Source of the DNA: an uncultured Clostridia bacterium
GTDB lineage: Bacteria; Bacillota; Clostridia; Lachnospirales; CAG-274
Length of the DNA: 57,836 nt
NCBI GenBank assembly: GCA_947585865.1
Contig: CANPXH010000014.1
Coordinates: forward strand, 1 to 57,836
Reading direction: 5' to 3'
Below are positions 18,193 to 27,718 of the stretch, in pieces. Positions within the stretch are counted from its first letter, which is position 1, and every line of letters starts with the position of its first letter. A model generated the notes under the pieces. It saw only the letters and a list, made by a program, of their open reading frames with translations. It did no database searches and had not been told where the DNA came from. Position numbers and translations under genes: made by a program.

Positions 18193-19380
18193 CTAAATAT
18201 TCAATTTATTATCATCTTGATATATACCCAATTCTTTCAACATACCATACTGTTTTTCCGCAATATCCTTGCCCTTGACAGTACCTAATGCTTTTGATAT
18301 GGCGCTCCATTTTTTTGTCCTGAAAGAGTCTAGCCATCTTTTTATCCATGCAGCGGGAAGAAAAAGTATAGGTTTATCTTTGTACCACTCACTTAGTTCC
18401 CGCATATCCTTATCTTTAGGGAAAAACCATGACATAACATTGCCCTGTTTACCCGAACCATAGGATTTCCTCAGTAGCTTTACGCCGCTGTTTCTTTCAT
18501 AAAAACCAAATGTTCCGGCTTCGAGTATATATGTTTCAATTTCATTGTATAACTCAATATCCATGTTCGGAACATTGATTTTTGTGTCAAACCATTTATT
18601 GCATATATAAAAAATATTTTGTGCAAACTTTTTTAATCTTATTTTTTCAAATTCATTCCAAAGGTAATTCCAATCCAACTTATACTCAAATCTGTTTATA
18701 TAAACAGCTATATCCATTATCATTCTTATACCGCAGCCTTCGTTATAGAAGTGCTTTCCTATATGCGCTATAAGATATATCAAATGGTCGTTAATGTTAA
18801 GCTCGTATGTATTATCTTTAACTTTAACTGCCTTTTTGCATAATTGATCGAAGTATTTTCCATAGTCATAGCCATTTCCCAAATCTTCATCCAAAAGACT
18901 TTTGTGTATTTCAAAATGAACATTGTTCTTGTCAAAACTTACTTCATTGAAATAAGTATCCGTTATTCTGTAGTCATTTTCTTTCAAAAGTTCTTTTGCT
19001 TTTTCAAAGTTTTCCTCAGACACAAGAATATCAATATCACCCATTGTCCTGAGCTCTTTATCGGGATAATAATTCCGTACCACATAACCCTTTGTCAATA
19101 CATGAGGTATGCAGGCTTTATTGAGAATATTAAGCAACTTTTCGGTTTCATTTTCTTGCTTTACGGAATACATAAGCGTTGAATAAAAGTCTTTTTGAAG
19201 CTTGCTGTTTATTTCGCCGGGTATACATAATTCATTATTTTTGATGACCGCCGAAATTATTCCCTGTACGTTGTGTATAGAAGCAAGATGATATATGTTT
19301 TCCCAATTGATTTTTTTTGTTTGAGAAAATATTTTGTTGCTCATATATATATTTAGTATTGATTTAAAATCATCATACAT
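18193..19380 (-). CDS. PF14907-type nucleotidyltransferase (intact copy, left operon)
   Basis: The 395-residue protein of unknown substrate carries the nucleotidyltransferase loop ELRTMGDIDILVSEENFEKA in its first third, preceded by HVLTKGYVVRNYYPD. The fold is that of the polymerase-beta superfamily. A histidine-rich LIAHIGKHFYNEGCGIRMIMD segment is conserved with the copy at 39137-40297. It lies between an acyltransferase and a glycosyltransferase gene. The family recurs five times in this window, always in the polysaccharide operons, so a role in glycan assembly or modification is likely but unproven. Confidence 0.82.
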   Translation of the reverse strand: MYDDFKSILNIYMSNKIFSQTKKINWENIYHLASIHNVQGIISAVIKNNELCIPGEINSKLQKDFYSTLMYSVKQENETEKLLNILNKACIPHVLTKGYVVRNYYPDKELRTMGDIDILVSEENFEKAKELLKENDYRITDTYFNEVSFDKNNVHFEIHKSLLDEDLGNGYDYGKYFDQLCKKAVKVKDNTYELNINDHLIYLIAHIGKHFYNEGCGIRMIMDIAVYINRFEYKLDWNYLWNEFEKIRLKKFAQNIFYICNKWFDTKINVPNMDIELYNEIETYILEAGTFGFYERNSGVKLLRKSYGSGKQGNVMSWFFPKDKDMRELSEWYKDKPILFLPAAWIKRWLDSFRTKKWSAISKALGTVKGKDIAEKQYGMLKELGIYQDDNKLNI

Positions 19381-19420
19381 GTTTATTCAAGCCTTTCAAA
19401 CGTTAAAATTCTTAAGTTTG

Positions 19421-20405
19421 TTAAGCACATTTCCTTTCAATTTTTTTAGAAATATACAAAATTGGTTTTTCAATAAATCTTGTTATTACCACAGATAGTA
19501 TATAAGTGCATATAAATTTTAATATATATGCAAAAATGATAACATTAAATATGCTTGAATATATATCTATAAAATAATTAAATATCGTTATTGGTATTCC
19601 TGCACCCAAGAAAAATGTAAATCCTAAATCTCCCAATTTATTAAAAAAACTTAAGCTTAAATTTTCTTTTTTCTTTATCTGAAAAAAACTAATAATTCCT
19701 ATATTGTAAGCAATAATATAATAAATAGCCTTTGTTTCGTATGAAAAAGGGGTAGAAACTATTAGACCAGCTTCAAATATAAATATTAATTGAAACAAAT
19801 TTTTTCTATCTGCAAATACACCTAAAAAACCTATACTTAAAAGCAAAAAATATGCTGTGGGGAATGGTAGCTTTGTAAAAAATCTTATTATCCCTGTAAT
19901 TATAGATAAACCGGCAAGCAAAAACATCATTCTTGCCGCTCTGTCTGAATACCCCCCCCCTATCAGTACTCATAAAGAATTCAATTCCGCATATACCGAT
20001 AATTAAATAAAAACAGACCATTATAGGAAGCATCCAACTTGAACCTATTATACAATCCACACCCATAAATTCGTTGAACAGGGTCATATTAAACAATATA
20101 GAACTTACAGATAAATTATTATCTTTAACAAGAAGTATACTTAAAACACATGACAACAATAATATAATCCAATATTCGGGATATATTCTAAACAATCTAT
20201 TGATTATGTATTGCTTTGCCGTCCTTTTAGCTCTGGAAATTTTAGCCAAATAACCTGCAATTAAAAAGAAAAACACAACGCCTATTCTTCCTAGAATGAA
20301 CCCTACATTACTTCCGATAATTAAGTATAGATGACTTATAAATACCAACAATACTGCTAAGCCTCTTAAAGTGCTTATCCAAAATATCTGCTTCTTACTA
20401 TCCAT
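19421..20405 (-). pseudogene. Acyltransferase 3 family protein, out of frame at a G9 tract (candidate phase-variable gene)
   Basis: The gene encodes a multi-spanning O-acyltransferase. STLRGLAVLLVFISH with the catalytic-type H25, FFFLIAGYL and RLFRIYPEYW are family marks. Nine consecutive G bases on the coding strand (19952-19960) shift the frame. As sequenced, translation gives a 199-residue truncated product ending at 19806. With eight G (or eleven), the second half at 19421-19930 is in frame and the product is 327 residues, a normal length. A G tract inside a surface-modifying enzyme is a classic slipped-strand phase-variation site, so this copy may be in the OFF state. A homopolymer sequencing error is the alternative. 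Confidence 0.85.
19952..19960 (-). repeat. Homopolymeric G9 tract inside the acyltransferase gene
   Basis: Nine C on the plus strand (nine G on the coding strand) follow the codons for STDR. It is the longest G/C homopolymer I see in this AT-rich window and falls exactly where the reading frame breaks. A tract of eight would join the two halves. Confidence 0.9.
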
Positions 20406-20433
20406 AATAAAACCTCTTTAAGTTATTATTAAC

Positions 20434-21588
20434 TTATAAATTGTTTACAAAATCAATAATAGCTTTCTTAAATGTATCAAACATAAAGTTATTAATGACT
20501 CTTTTCTTAGCATTGTCGCCATATTTTTTCACTAAGTCTTTATTATTTGCCAATGTTTTAATTGCTTCGGCATATTGTTCTGCATTTCTGTTTTCGCATT
20601 CTATTCCTGTAATGCCGTTTAAACTCACATAATTTACACCGCTTCCGGGTATATTGAATGTTACAGTAGGCTTTTCAAAATACATTGCTTCAGCCAATGC
20701 TAGTCCAAAAGCTTCGTTTTTAGTTATTGAGGGAAACGTAAATATATCACAAGTTAAATAATATACAAGTTTATCTACATCATCCAGACGACCTAGAAAC
20801 TTAATTTTATTGTTTCCTTTTGCCTGTCTCATTAATTTTTTTGTAAGAGGTCCTTGCCCACCGATAAATATCAAAAATCTATCGTCAAGATATTTTGATG
20901 CATCTATAAGATATTTAAAACCTTTATATGGCACATGTCTTCCAAGTGCAAAACATAATACTTTGTTTTTATAGCAATTCTTTAAATTGTTTGCTTTTTC
21001 CATTATTTGTTTTGTAATTTTCAGTTTGTCTTCAGCAATACATACAGGAATTATTGTGCATTTATCTTTGTATTTTTGCAAATAATAACTTCCTTGTATA
21101 TAATTAGGAGATGTGCTGATAATTGCATCAGCTCTTTGTAAGAGAGATATACTTTGAAAATAAAATAGTTTTTCCAGCATTTTTTGTTTTGTAATATCTA
21201 AATGCCAAAAAAGTACTAATTTGAAGTTCTTTTTTTTGTATTTAAGTAAAAAATGAGCTACAAAAGGATTAGGATAATGAAATATAATAATATCTGGTTT
21301 GAATTTTTCCATTATATTTTTCAATTCATTGGAATAACTTAACGATAAAGATTGAGAAAAAATCTTTGCAAAGCAGCCACATCTTATTACTTCTATACCC
21401 TCAACATAATCATGTATTGTTTCGTTTCGTTTACATATATAATCTTTGTCTTCTGCATTTTCATTAAAACATATGATTTTTTGCTCGATATCGCATTCTT
21501 TAAATGCTAAAGAAATAGTTTTTGCAACCAATTCAATGCCACCAATATTAGGGTATAAATAGTTTGATATCTGAAGTATTTTTTTCAT
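20434..21588 (-). CDS. Family 4 (GT-B) glycosyltransferase
   Basis: The 384-residue protein begins with the GT4 pattern QISNYLYPNIGGIE. It has an ALGRHVPYKGFKYLIDA donor-domain start and the nucleotide-sugar site EAFGLALAEAMYFEKPTV (E-x7-E). It is cytoplasmic and retaining. It sits directly downstream of the GDP-heptose dehydratase gene. Transfer of the modified heptose is therefore an attractive but unproven role. Confidence 0.87.
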   Translation of the reverse strand: MKKILQISNYLYPNIGGIELVAKTISLAFKECDIEQKIICFNENAEDKDYICKRNETIHDYVEGIEVIRCGCFAKIFSQSLSLSYSNELKNIMEKFKPDIIIFHYPNPFVAHFLLKYKKKNFKLVLFWHLDITKQKMLEKLFYFQSISLLQRADAIISTSPNYIQGSYYLQKYKDKCTIIPVCIAEDKLKITKQIMEKANNLKNCYKNKVLCFALGRHVPYKGFKYLIDASKYLDDRFLIFIGGQGPLTKKLMRQAKGNNKIKFLGRLDDVDKLVYYLTCDIFTFPSITKNEAFGLALAEAMYFEKPTVTFNIPGSGVNYVSLNGITGIECENRNAEQYAEAIKTLANNKDLVKKYGDNAKKRVINNFMFDTFKKAIIDFVNNL

Positions 21589-21626
21589 ATTCTTTCTCCC
21601 CGCAATAAAGTACTATACTGATTTTA

Positions 21627-22664
21627 TCATCTTGTCAAAAACACTTCCCCCTTACCGACTCTATCTCTCCAATAATCCAACAAATCATGCATTGTCTTTT
21701 CAAAGCTTATTTCAGGCTCCCAGCCTGTATGCTCCTTAAACTTCCTGCAATCGGGCACCTGAAGGTCGGCATCTATGGGACGCAGTCTTTCGGGGTCTGT
21801 TACAACTTCTATCTTGTCTTTCATAGTTGAGTATGAAATCAGTGTATTTAATGTATCTCCAACCTCACAGGTATATGAACCGCCTATGTTGTAATATTCT
21901 CCGCCTACAGGGTTTACTGTTACAAGCATGTAGTAAGCCCTTACGGCATCTCTCACATCGGCATATGTTCTCAGTGATTTAAGGTTGCCTACCATTACCT
22001 TTGGCTCTATAAGTCCTGCTTCTATCATAGCTATCTGCTTTGCAAATGTTGACTCGTGGAATACATCGCCTCTTCTTGGTCCTGTATGTGTAAACATTCT
22101 CGTTGTCATAACGGTCATGCCATAGGCTTCCGCATAATATCTTCCCAAAAGGTCTGTGCCTACCTTAGATATTGCATAGGGTGATGCCGGGTGGAAAGGA
22201 CATTCCTCATGTATGCCTGTGTCGGGCTTCTTCTCGGCTGGTATCTTTCCGAATACCTCAGATGAAGCGCACACATGTATAACAGGCTTATATTCGCTGT
22301 CATTTTCCATAGCGGAACGCACAGCCTCCAAGAGTCTGCAAGTACCCAGTATGTTTGTATTAAGAGTATCTATAGGAGCTGTAAAGCTTGTGAGCGGATA
22401 GCTCTGTGCAGCCAGATGAAATATGTAATCGGGCATTATCTTGTTTATAGCCGTCATAAGAGATATTTCATCATTAAGGTCAGCATATTCAAAAAACAGC
22501 CTGTCCTTTTTGTTTACTCTGTCAAGAAGATGGCTTACATTGTCCAAGGGACTTCTCCATCTGCATACGCCATAAACTTCCCAGTCTGTATTTTCAAGTA
22601 GAAAGTCAGCCAGATGTGAGCCGACCATACCTGTTACGCCTGTAATAAGAGCTTTCTTACTCAT
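21627..22664 (-). CDS. GDP-mannose 4,6-dehydratase-like short-chain dehydrogenase, probably a GDP-heptose 4,6-dehydratase
   Basis: The 345-residue protein is an extended SDR with ITGVTGMVGSHL at the N-terminus. HLAAQSYP and the catalytic Y-x3-K (YAISKVGTDLLGRYYAEAYG) follow, and FTHTGPRRGDVFHESTFAKQ is typical of GMD-like enzymes. It lies immediately downstream of a complete GDP-D-glycero-D-manno-heptose set. The likely substrate is therefore GDP-manno-heptose, giving a 4-keto-6-deoxyheptose as in DmhA-type pathways. GDP-mannose is the alternative. It overlaps the preceding epimerase gene by eight bases. Confidence 0.85.
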   Translation of the reverse strand: MSKKALITGVTGMVGSHLADFLLENTDWEVYGVCRWRSPLDNVSHLLDRVNKKDRLFFEYADLNDEISLMTAINKIMPDYIFHLAAQSYPLTSFTAPIDTLNTNILGTCRLLEAVRSAMENDSEYKPVIHVCASSEVFGKIPAEKKPDTGIHEECPFHPASPYAISKVGTDLLGRYYAEAYGMTVMTTRMFTHTGPRRGDVFHESTFAKQIAMIEAGLIEPKVMVGNLKSLRTYADVRDAVRAYYMLVTVNPVGGEYYNIGGSYTCEVGDTLNTLISYSTMKDKIEVVTDPERLRPIDADLQVPDCRKFKEHTGWEPEISFEKTMHDLLDYWRDRVGKGEVFLTR

Positions 22665-23523
22665 AGCTTATATCCTCCAGTTCTTTACTTATTTTTTCTG
22701 TAAATGTATTGTCATTTATAATTGAGTATTTATTTATAAATAAGCTGACCATTTGCGTTATAGCAGGTCTGTTTACATAGAATCCGTCGCTTGGTCGGGA
22801 AATGGTATATTTAAGTCTGTTTCCCGTTATTCTGTTTATTTCGTCGGCTATCCTGAGTCTGCTTACAAGCTCCTTGCCTGCAACATTCAGTACAAAGTAA
22901 TCGTATTTATCCCAGTTCTTTGTAAACCACATAACCACATTCACAACATCGCTTACGGAAATGCAGTTTCTGTAAAAGGGGTGAAATATATCTGCCGTTT
23001 CATTTTTTTCTATACAGCCTAAACAGTATGATACAAATCTGTCTTTGGCAGATACCACATAAGACAGTCGTATTGCCTTAAAAAGAGGATCGTTTTTAAA
23101 TTTATCCTCCACAGCCTTTTTCATTTTGCCGTAAGGGGTTTCAGCCTTTGTTTCGGATATTTCCGTATATATGGCTCTGGGAATATCTCCGAATACCGCA
23201 TCGCTTGAGAAAAACAGAACCTTGCAGTTTCTCTTTATAGCTTCCTCAATGAAATATGATGTTCCCGTAACATTTATATCCCAACAGAAATCAAAATCGG
23301 AAGCGCACTTGTCGGGCCCCGATATTGCAGCGGTAAATATAACAAAATCAACATTATCTAACACGGAATAATCAAATTTATCTGCTTCGGATAAGTTGAT
23401 ATATGCATCTGCGTCTTCCGTGCAGTCTATTTTGAGTATATTTTCAATGCTTTCATCTGTTTCAAATCTTTTTATAATAAAGCCTGCTATGTATCCCGAG
23501 CTTCCTACCAAAGCAACATTCAT
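22657..23523 (-). CDS. NAD-dependent epimerase/reductase (SDR), likely acting on the keto-heptose
   Basis: The 288-residue protein has an N-terminal Rossmann motif (VGSSGYIAGFI) and a Y-x3-K pair in PYGKMKKAVED, and resembles RmlD/RfbD-type reductases. The frame extends 37 residues further upstream into gmhA. The start at 23523 is preferred because GGAGGAG lies just before it and the Rossmann motif then falls at the N-terminus. It is encoded between gmhA and the 4,6-dehydratase gene. Reduction or epimerisation of the 4-keto-heptose is the likely step. Confidence 0.8.
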   Translation of the reverse strand: MNVALVGSSGYIAGFIIKRFETDESIENILKIDCTEDADAYINLSEADKFDYSVLDNVDFVIFTAAISGPDKCASDFDFCWDINVTGTSYFIEEAIKRNCKVLFFSSDAVFGDIPRAIYTEISETKAETPYGKMKKAVEDKFKNDPLFKAIRLSYVVSAKDRFVSYCLGCIEKNETADIFHPFYRNCISVSDVVNVVMWFTKNWDKYDYFVLNVAGKELVSRLRIADEINRITGNRLKYTISRPSDGFYVNRPAITQMVSLFINKYSIINDNTFTEKISKELEDISYE

Positions 23524-23525
23524 AA

Positions 23526-24164
23526 CTATTCTCCTCCGAAAAACCTTTCCTCCAGCATCAAACACAAGCAATGATAAACCGGCAGATGCAGCTCCTGCAC
23601 CATATATGTCTCCGTCTGAGGTACTCTTATGCACACATCAGCTCTATCCGACAGCTTGCTTTCCCTTTCTCCCGTCAGACCTATGACCTTCATACCCTTT
23701 GCCTTTGCAGTAACGGCTGAATAAAGTATATTTTTGCTGTTGCCGGAGGTGGAAATACCCATGAACACATCACCTTCATTGCCATAACCGTTTACCTGCT
23801 GTGCAAAGCAGAGCAAGGGTTCGCAGTCATTCATATAGGCTGTTGTCAATGCCGGGTGACCGTCAAGAGCTATGGCCGGCAATGCGCCTTGCAGATTGTC
23901 TGCAAGAACTTGTCCCAGTTCCTTATCTTGGCTTATGAGCTTATTCTGCATTTCACTATCAAGCCTTCTCGGCAATTTAAAGCCCTTCATAAGCTCTCCC
24001 ACTATGTGTTCAGAATCGGCAGCGGAACCGCCGTTTCCTGCCACAAGGAGCTTGCCCTTGTTTTTATAGCATTCCTCCAAAACTATGTAAGCATTTTTAA
24101 TGTCCTGCCTTGTGCTTTCGAGCATAGGGTATCTGCTTATGAGAAGGTCTATGTGTTTGTCCAT
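23526..24164 (-). CDS. gmhA: Sedoheptulose-7-phosphate isomerase (SIS domain)
   Basis: The 212-residue SIS-domain protein converts sedoheptulose 7-phosphate to D-glycero-D-manno-heptose 7-phosphate. The phosphosugar-binding loop AGNGGSAADSEHIVGELMKG and the later FMGISTSGNSKN are clear. It lies in a tight run with hddA and the fused hddC-gmhB gene, which fixes the pathway. A second GmhA, at 33494-34072, serves the right operon. Confidence 0.92.
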   Translation of the reverse strand: MDKHIDLLISRYPMLESTRQDIKNAYIVLEECYKNKGKLLVAGNGGSAADSEHIVGELMKGFKLPRRLDSEMQNKLISQDKELGQVLADNLQGALPAIALDGHPALTTAYMNDCEPLLCFAQQVNGYGNEGDVFMGISTSGNSKNILYSAVTAKAKGMKVIGLTGERESKLSDRADVCIRVPQTETYMVQELHLPVYHCLCLMLEERFFGGE

Positions 24165-24166
24165 AT

Positions 24167-25441
24167 CTATCCCTCCGCAAATATACAGGTAAGATCGAGA
24201 AGCGACTTTACTGTCATATCCTGTCCCATATCTTTGCTTTCATCTGTTATCAATACTGTTTTACACCCTGCGGCTTTTCCCGCTATGATGTCATTCTCAC
24301 CGTCACCTACCATGTATGATCGGCTAAGGTCTATATTCAGCTCCTGCGCCGCCTTTATAAGCAAGCCCGGTTTTGGCTTGCGGCAGTCACAGTCTATTTT
24401 CAATTCAGGTATTTCTCCCTCGTAGCCCTTGTGTGGGTGGTGAGGGCAGAAGTATATAGCGTCTAAGTATGCGCCTTCAAAGCCCAAAAGAGTTTCCATT
24501 TTGTTATGTATCTCTTCCAGTTCCTTGTATGTGACCTCGCCTCTTGCTATAACAGGCTGATTTGTGACCACTACGGCAAGATAGCCGGAAGCATTTATTT
24601 TTTTTATGGCTTCGGCAACACCGTCAATTAGTTCAAAGTCATCTATATTTCTGAGAAATCCCACATATTTGTTTATAGTGCCGTCTCTGTCAAGGAATAT
24701 GGCTTTTTGTTTGCTTTTAAGGTTCTTGGCTTTTACTGTGCCGTTTTTATAGTCATTGCAAACAGCCTCATATCTTTCGGGAGTACCCATATCCTTTACA
24801 TATTCGGGACTGTCATAGCAGAACATTTTACCCGTACCCGCCAAAGGCTTTAATATCTGCCTGTCAAGATCTATCTTAGGAGTATTTATTTCCTGTTCCA
24901 GAAGCTTGGGAGATATAACATGAAGTCCTGCATTTACTCTGTTTCTGTAAAACTTGGGTCTGCTGGCCTCTTTGGTGAGCCACCTCTCAACAGCCATATT
25001 TTCATCGGCTATGATAAGTCCGCTGTCATAGGGGTGACTGTTTGGGTGAGTAAAAAGGGTAACAAGTCCGTCTTTCTCTCTGTGATATTTCACAAATCTG
25101 TTGAAATCTATATCAAACACGGAGTCAGCATTCAAAAGCAGAAAGTCCTCCGTAAGCTTGTTCTTTATTCTGAACAATGCGCCTGCGTTTCCCAAAGGCT
25201 CCTTTTCAAAGTAATACTCTAAATTTACACCAAATTTACTTCCATCACCGAAATAGTCCGTTATTATATTTCCAAGATGGCTTACCGTAATTATTATGTC
25301 TGTAAAACCTTGTTCTCTAAGGCAGTCAATTTCATGCTCAAGCACAGGCTTTCCCTCTATGCTTATCATAGGCTTGGGTATATCCCTTGCCACAGAGGAA
25401 ATGCGTGTACCTTTACCTCCTGCCATAATTACAGCTTTCAT
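24167..25441 (-). CDS. Fused heptose-1-phosphate guanylyltransferase and heptose-1,7-bisphosphate phosphatase
   Basis: The 424-residue protein joins two consecutive activities of GDP-manno-heptose synthesis. Residues 1 to about 235 are a nucleotidyltransferase (MAGGKGTRISS loop, IPKPM, LLLNADSVFD), matching HddC. Residues about 243-424 are a HAD phosphatase matching GmhB. That half shows FLDRDGTIN, VVTNQPVIARG, the zinc loop with CPHHPH and CDCRKPKPG, and VGDGENDI. It overlaps hddA by 4 bases and ends 2 bases before gmhA. In the right operon these domains are separate and the phosphatase is instead fused to GalE. Confidence 0.92.
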   Translation of the reverse strand: MKAVIMAGGKGTRISSVARDIPKPMISIEGKPVLEHEIDCLREQGFTDIIITVSHLGNIITDYFGDGSKFGVNLEYYFEKEPLGNAGALFRIKNKLTEDFLLLNADSVFDIDFNRFVKYHREKDGLVTLFTHPNSHPYDSGLIIADENMAVERWLTKEASRPKFYRNRVNAGLHVISPKLLEQEINTPKIDLDRQILKPLAGTGKMFCYDSPEYVKDMGTPERYEAVCNDYKNGTVKAKNLKSKQKAIFLDRDGTINKYVGFLRNIDDFELIDGVAEAIKKINASGYLAVVVTNQPVIARGEVTYKELEEIHNKMETLLGFEGAYLDAIYFCPHHPHKGYEGEIPELKIDCDCRKPKPGLLIKAAQELNIDLSRSYMVGDGENDIIAGKAAGCKTVLITDESKDMGQDMTVKSLLDLTCIFAEG

Positions 25442-26451
25442 TTTGCACCAACTTCCTGTAATACAAAATCCTCGGGAGTGTAGTGTATTATCCTTGAACC
25501 GCCGTTTTCAAACTTAAAGGGTACATGGAGCAGATCGCTCATGGCAGCCAGTACATCATTCCTGTGCTGTGAAGGTACATAGAAGAGGAGAAAACCTCCG
25601 CCGCCTGCACCAAGGAGCTTACCTCCCAATGCGCCTGCCTTTATTCCCTTTTCATAGAGCATATCTATGCTGTCTGTTGATACGGCAGAGCCTGTCTGCC
25701 TTTTGAGCCTCCAGGTATGGTCAAGAAGTCTGCCGAAATCGTCAAGGTCTGTTGTTTTGTCTACCAGTATATTTTCGGCATCGGCTACAAGGGAATACAT
25801 CTCCTTAAGTTGAGCCTTCTTACTCCTTCTGTCGGAAGCATTGGCAGCTTGTACCTCCGATGAAAACCTTGTAAATCCCGTAAAGAACATAAGAAGGTTT
25901 GCATTAAGCTGTCTTTTTCTTTCGGGAGATATGATAACGGGATAAACCTCGTAACCGTTACTGTCAAAGGTTATCTTGTTAAGACCTCCGAAAGCAGCAG
26001 CTATCTGATCCTGCCAGCCGCCTGATTCATCACAAAGTACTCTCTCAAGATAAATGGCTTCATCGGCAAGCCTTCTCTTGTCTGCATATTTGCCCTTTAG
26101 GGCATAGAAGGCATTGAGCATGCCCACCGCAAAAGAGGAGCTTGTACCAAGTCCCGAACGGGCAGGGAGATCCGCCTCATAGGAAAGCCTTATCTCGTGC
26201 ATATCCAACATCTTCATAGCGTTTCTGATAGCGGGATGCTTAATATCCTCAATGTCAGTTACTCTCTCGGTTTTTGCATAAGAAAGCTCCGTCGAGTAAT
26301 CAAAGAAACGGGGCAGATGCCGTACATTCACATAACAATATTTGTCAAAGGTGGTAGATAAGACCGCACCTTTGTTCTCTGTAAAAAAATCCTGTAAATC
26401 CGTTCCGCCGCCAAAGAATGACATGCGGAACGGGGTTTTAGTGATTATCAT
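25438..26451 (-). CDS. hddA: D-glycero-D-manno-heptose 7-phosphate kinase (GHMP family)
   Basis: The 337-residue GHMP kinase begins ITKTPFRMSFFGGGTDL and has the ATP loop PARSGLGTSSSFAVGMLNAF. The C-terminal GGKLLGAGGGGFLLFY is the third GHMP motif. HddA phosphorylates heptose 7-phosphate at C1 to the 1,7-bisphosphate used by GmhB. Context with GmhA and HddC-GmhB makes this more likely than a fucose or galactose kinase. A close paralogue is at 30956-31924. Confidence 0.92.
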   Translation of the reverse strand: MIITKTPFRMSFFGGGTDLQDFFTENKGAVLSTTFDKYCYVNVRHLPRFFDYSTELSYAKTERVTDIEDIKHPAIRNAMKMLDMHEIRLSYEADLPARSGLGTSSSFAVGMLNAFYALKGKYADKRRLADEAIYLERVLCDESGGWQDQIAAAFGGLNKITFDSNGYEVYPVIISPERKRQLNANLLMFFTGFTRFSSEVQAANASDRRSKKAQLKEMYSLVADAENILVDKTTDLDDFGRLLDHTWRLKRQTGSAVSTDSIDMLYEKGIKAGALGGKLLGAGGGGFLLFYVPSQHRNDVLAAMSDLLHVPFKFENGGSRIIHYTPEDFVLQEVGAK

Positions 26452-26512
26452 TTGAAAACCTTCTATATAAATATCATTTTTTAGATTGACAATTTATTAA
26501 AAACATACTCAC

Positions 26513-27004
26513 TTAAAATTTCGTCCAGACATTTCTGACCTTTACATAAAACCATGCTAAAATCATACTTATAACAGCACCTAACTCATCAATGCAAATG
26601 TCTGTGGCTCTGGCGTCTCGTTTATTTACAAAATGCTGATGCAATTCATCAAATCCTGCATATAGACCGCAAATAATAAGAGTTAGTATTATGACGTCGT
26701 AATCATCAATATTAAGGGATTTCAGCCATAAAAATACGAATATTGCCAATATTGCGAATAGTGTCATATGAGCGCTTTTTCTTACTGCAACATCTAACTT
26801 GCTTTCGATTTTTTTAAAATATCTTTCTTTTTCTTTTTCGGTTTTAAATAACTTATCTGTATTATTTTTTATAACGTTTTCAATAGGTTTTACCAGTAAA
26901 TCACTTGTCTGCATAGTTTCATCGTAATTCTGATTAGAAAAAAGAAATGTAACTGTCATTACTGCTATAACGCATATACCATACACAACTCTCTTTGCAT
27001 TCAT
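26513..27004 (-). CDS. VanZ-like membrane protein (left copy)
   Basis: The 163-residue protein has four hydrophobic segments and VanZ-family marks, including FLFSNQNYDETMQTSD after the first segment, RKSAHMTLFAILA, and YAGFDELHQHFVNKRDARATD. The family is common in Gram-positive envelope loci, and its biochemical role is not established. A paralogue of identical length lies in the right operon at 34136-34627, so both polysaccharide systems carry one. The two differ at many positions and are not a recent exact duplication. Confidence 0.85.
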   Translation of the reverse strand: MNAKRVVYGICVIAVMTVTFLFSNQNYDETMQTSDLLVKPIENVIKNNTDKLFKTEKEKERYFKKIESKLDVAVRKSAHMTLFAILAIFVFLWLKSLNIDDYDVIILTLIICGLYAGFDELHQHFVNKRDARATDICIDELGAVISMILAWFYVKVRNVWTKF

Positions 27005-27016
27005 AGCATCACCTTA

Positions 27017-27718
27017 TTACTGAGCTCCGTCTTCTTTAAATACAGAAACGATGGTCTTAAAGAATATTTTTACATCAAGCCATAATGACTGATTATGTAC
27101 ATAATAAAGCTCCATTTTTTGTCTTTGACCGTCCTCATAGCCTGCATTGTTTCTGGCATATGCCTGCCAATAGCCGGTGAGACCGGGTTTTACACAGAGA
27201 AATTCGTCTTTTTTATTACCATAGAATTCAATTTCATCTTCAACGATCGGTCTTGGACCGATTACGCTCATATCTCCTTTGAGAATGTTGAACATCTGTG
27301 GAAGTTCGTCTATGCTTGTTCTTCTTATGAAATTTCCAAAGGGAGTTATTCTGGGATCGTCGTCTATCTTAAATTCCTTTTGGTACTGTTCAAGCTGTTG
27401 GGGAGTGAGAATATCCTCCAAAGCAGCGGCTTCCTTTTCCATGCTTCTGAATTTATAAAGCCCGAATTTCTTGCCGTCTTTGCCCACCCTCATGTGCTTA
27501 TAAATAGGGCTTCCACCGTCCTGCAAAAAGATTATGAGCGCAACAATAAGCATTGGTATACCCAGTATCACAATGCCTATAAGAGAACCACATATGTCAA
27601 AGCTCCTCTTTAACGCATAATATAACTTCTTTCTGACCGATATTTTCTCGGTCTCATCTATAACAGCCCTTATACCGACGCCCCCATCGGCATAGAGCTC
27701 ATTTCGTTCCATACTCAT
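27017..27718 (-). CDS. Priming undecaprenyl-phosphate sugar phosphotransferase of the left operon
   Basis: The 233-residue bacterial sugar transferase loads the first sugar-1-phosphate onto undecaprenyl phosphate. One N-terminal membrane helix is followed by the cytoplasmic catalytic part, with GLYKFRSME, DDDPRITPFGNFIRRTSIDELPQ (shown in pieces: DDDPRITPFG and RRTSIDELPQ) and PGLTGYWQAYARN. The start at 27718 is chosen over a longer frame because GAGGGGCAG precedes it. The divergent right operon also starts with the same MSME-NELYADGGVGIRAVID residues. It is the first gene after the promoter at 27844-27872. Confidence 0.92.
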   Translation of the reverse strand: MSMERNELYADGGVGIRAVIDETEKISVRKKLYYALKRSFDICGSLIGIVILGIPMLIVALIIFLQDGGSPIYKHMRVGKDGKKFGLYKFRSMEKEAAALEDILTPQQLEQYQKEFKIDDDPRITPFGNFIRRTSIDELPQMFNILKGDMSVIGPRPIVEDEIEFYGNKKDEFLCVKPGLTGYWQAYARNNAGYEDGQRQKMELYYVHNQSLWLDVKIFFKTIVSVFKEDGAQ

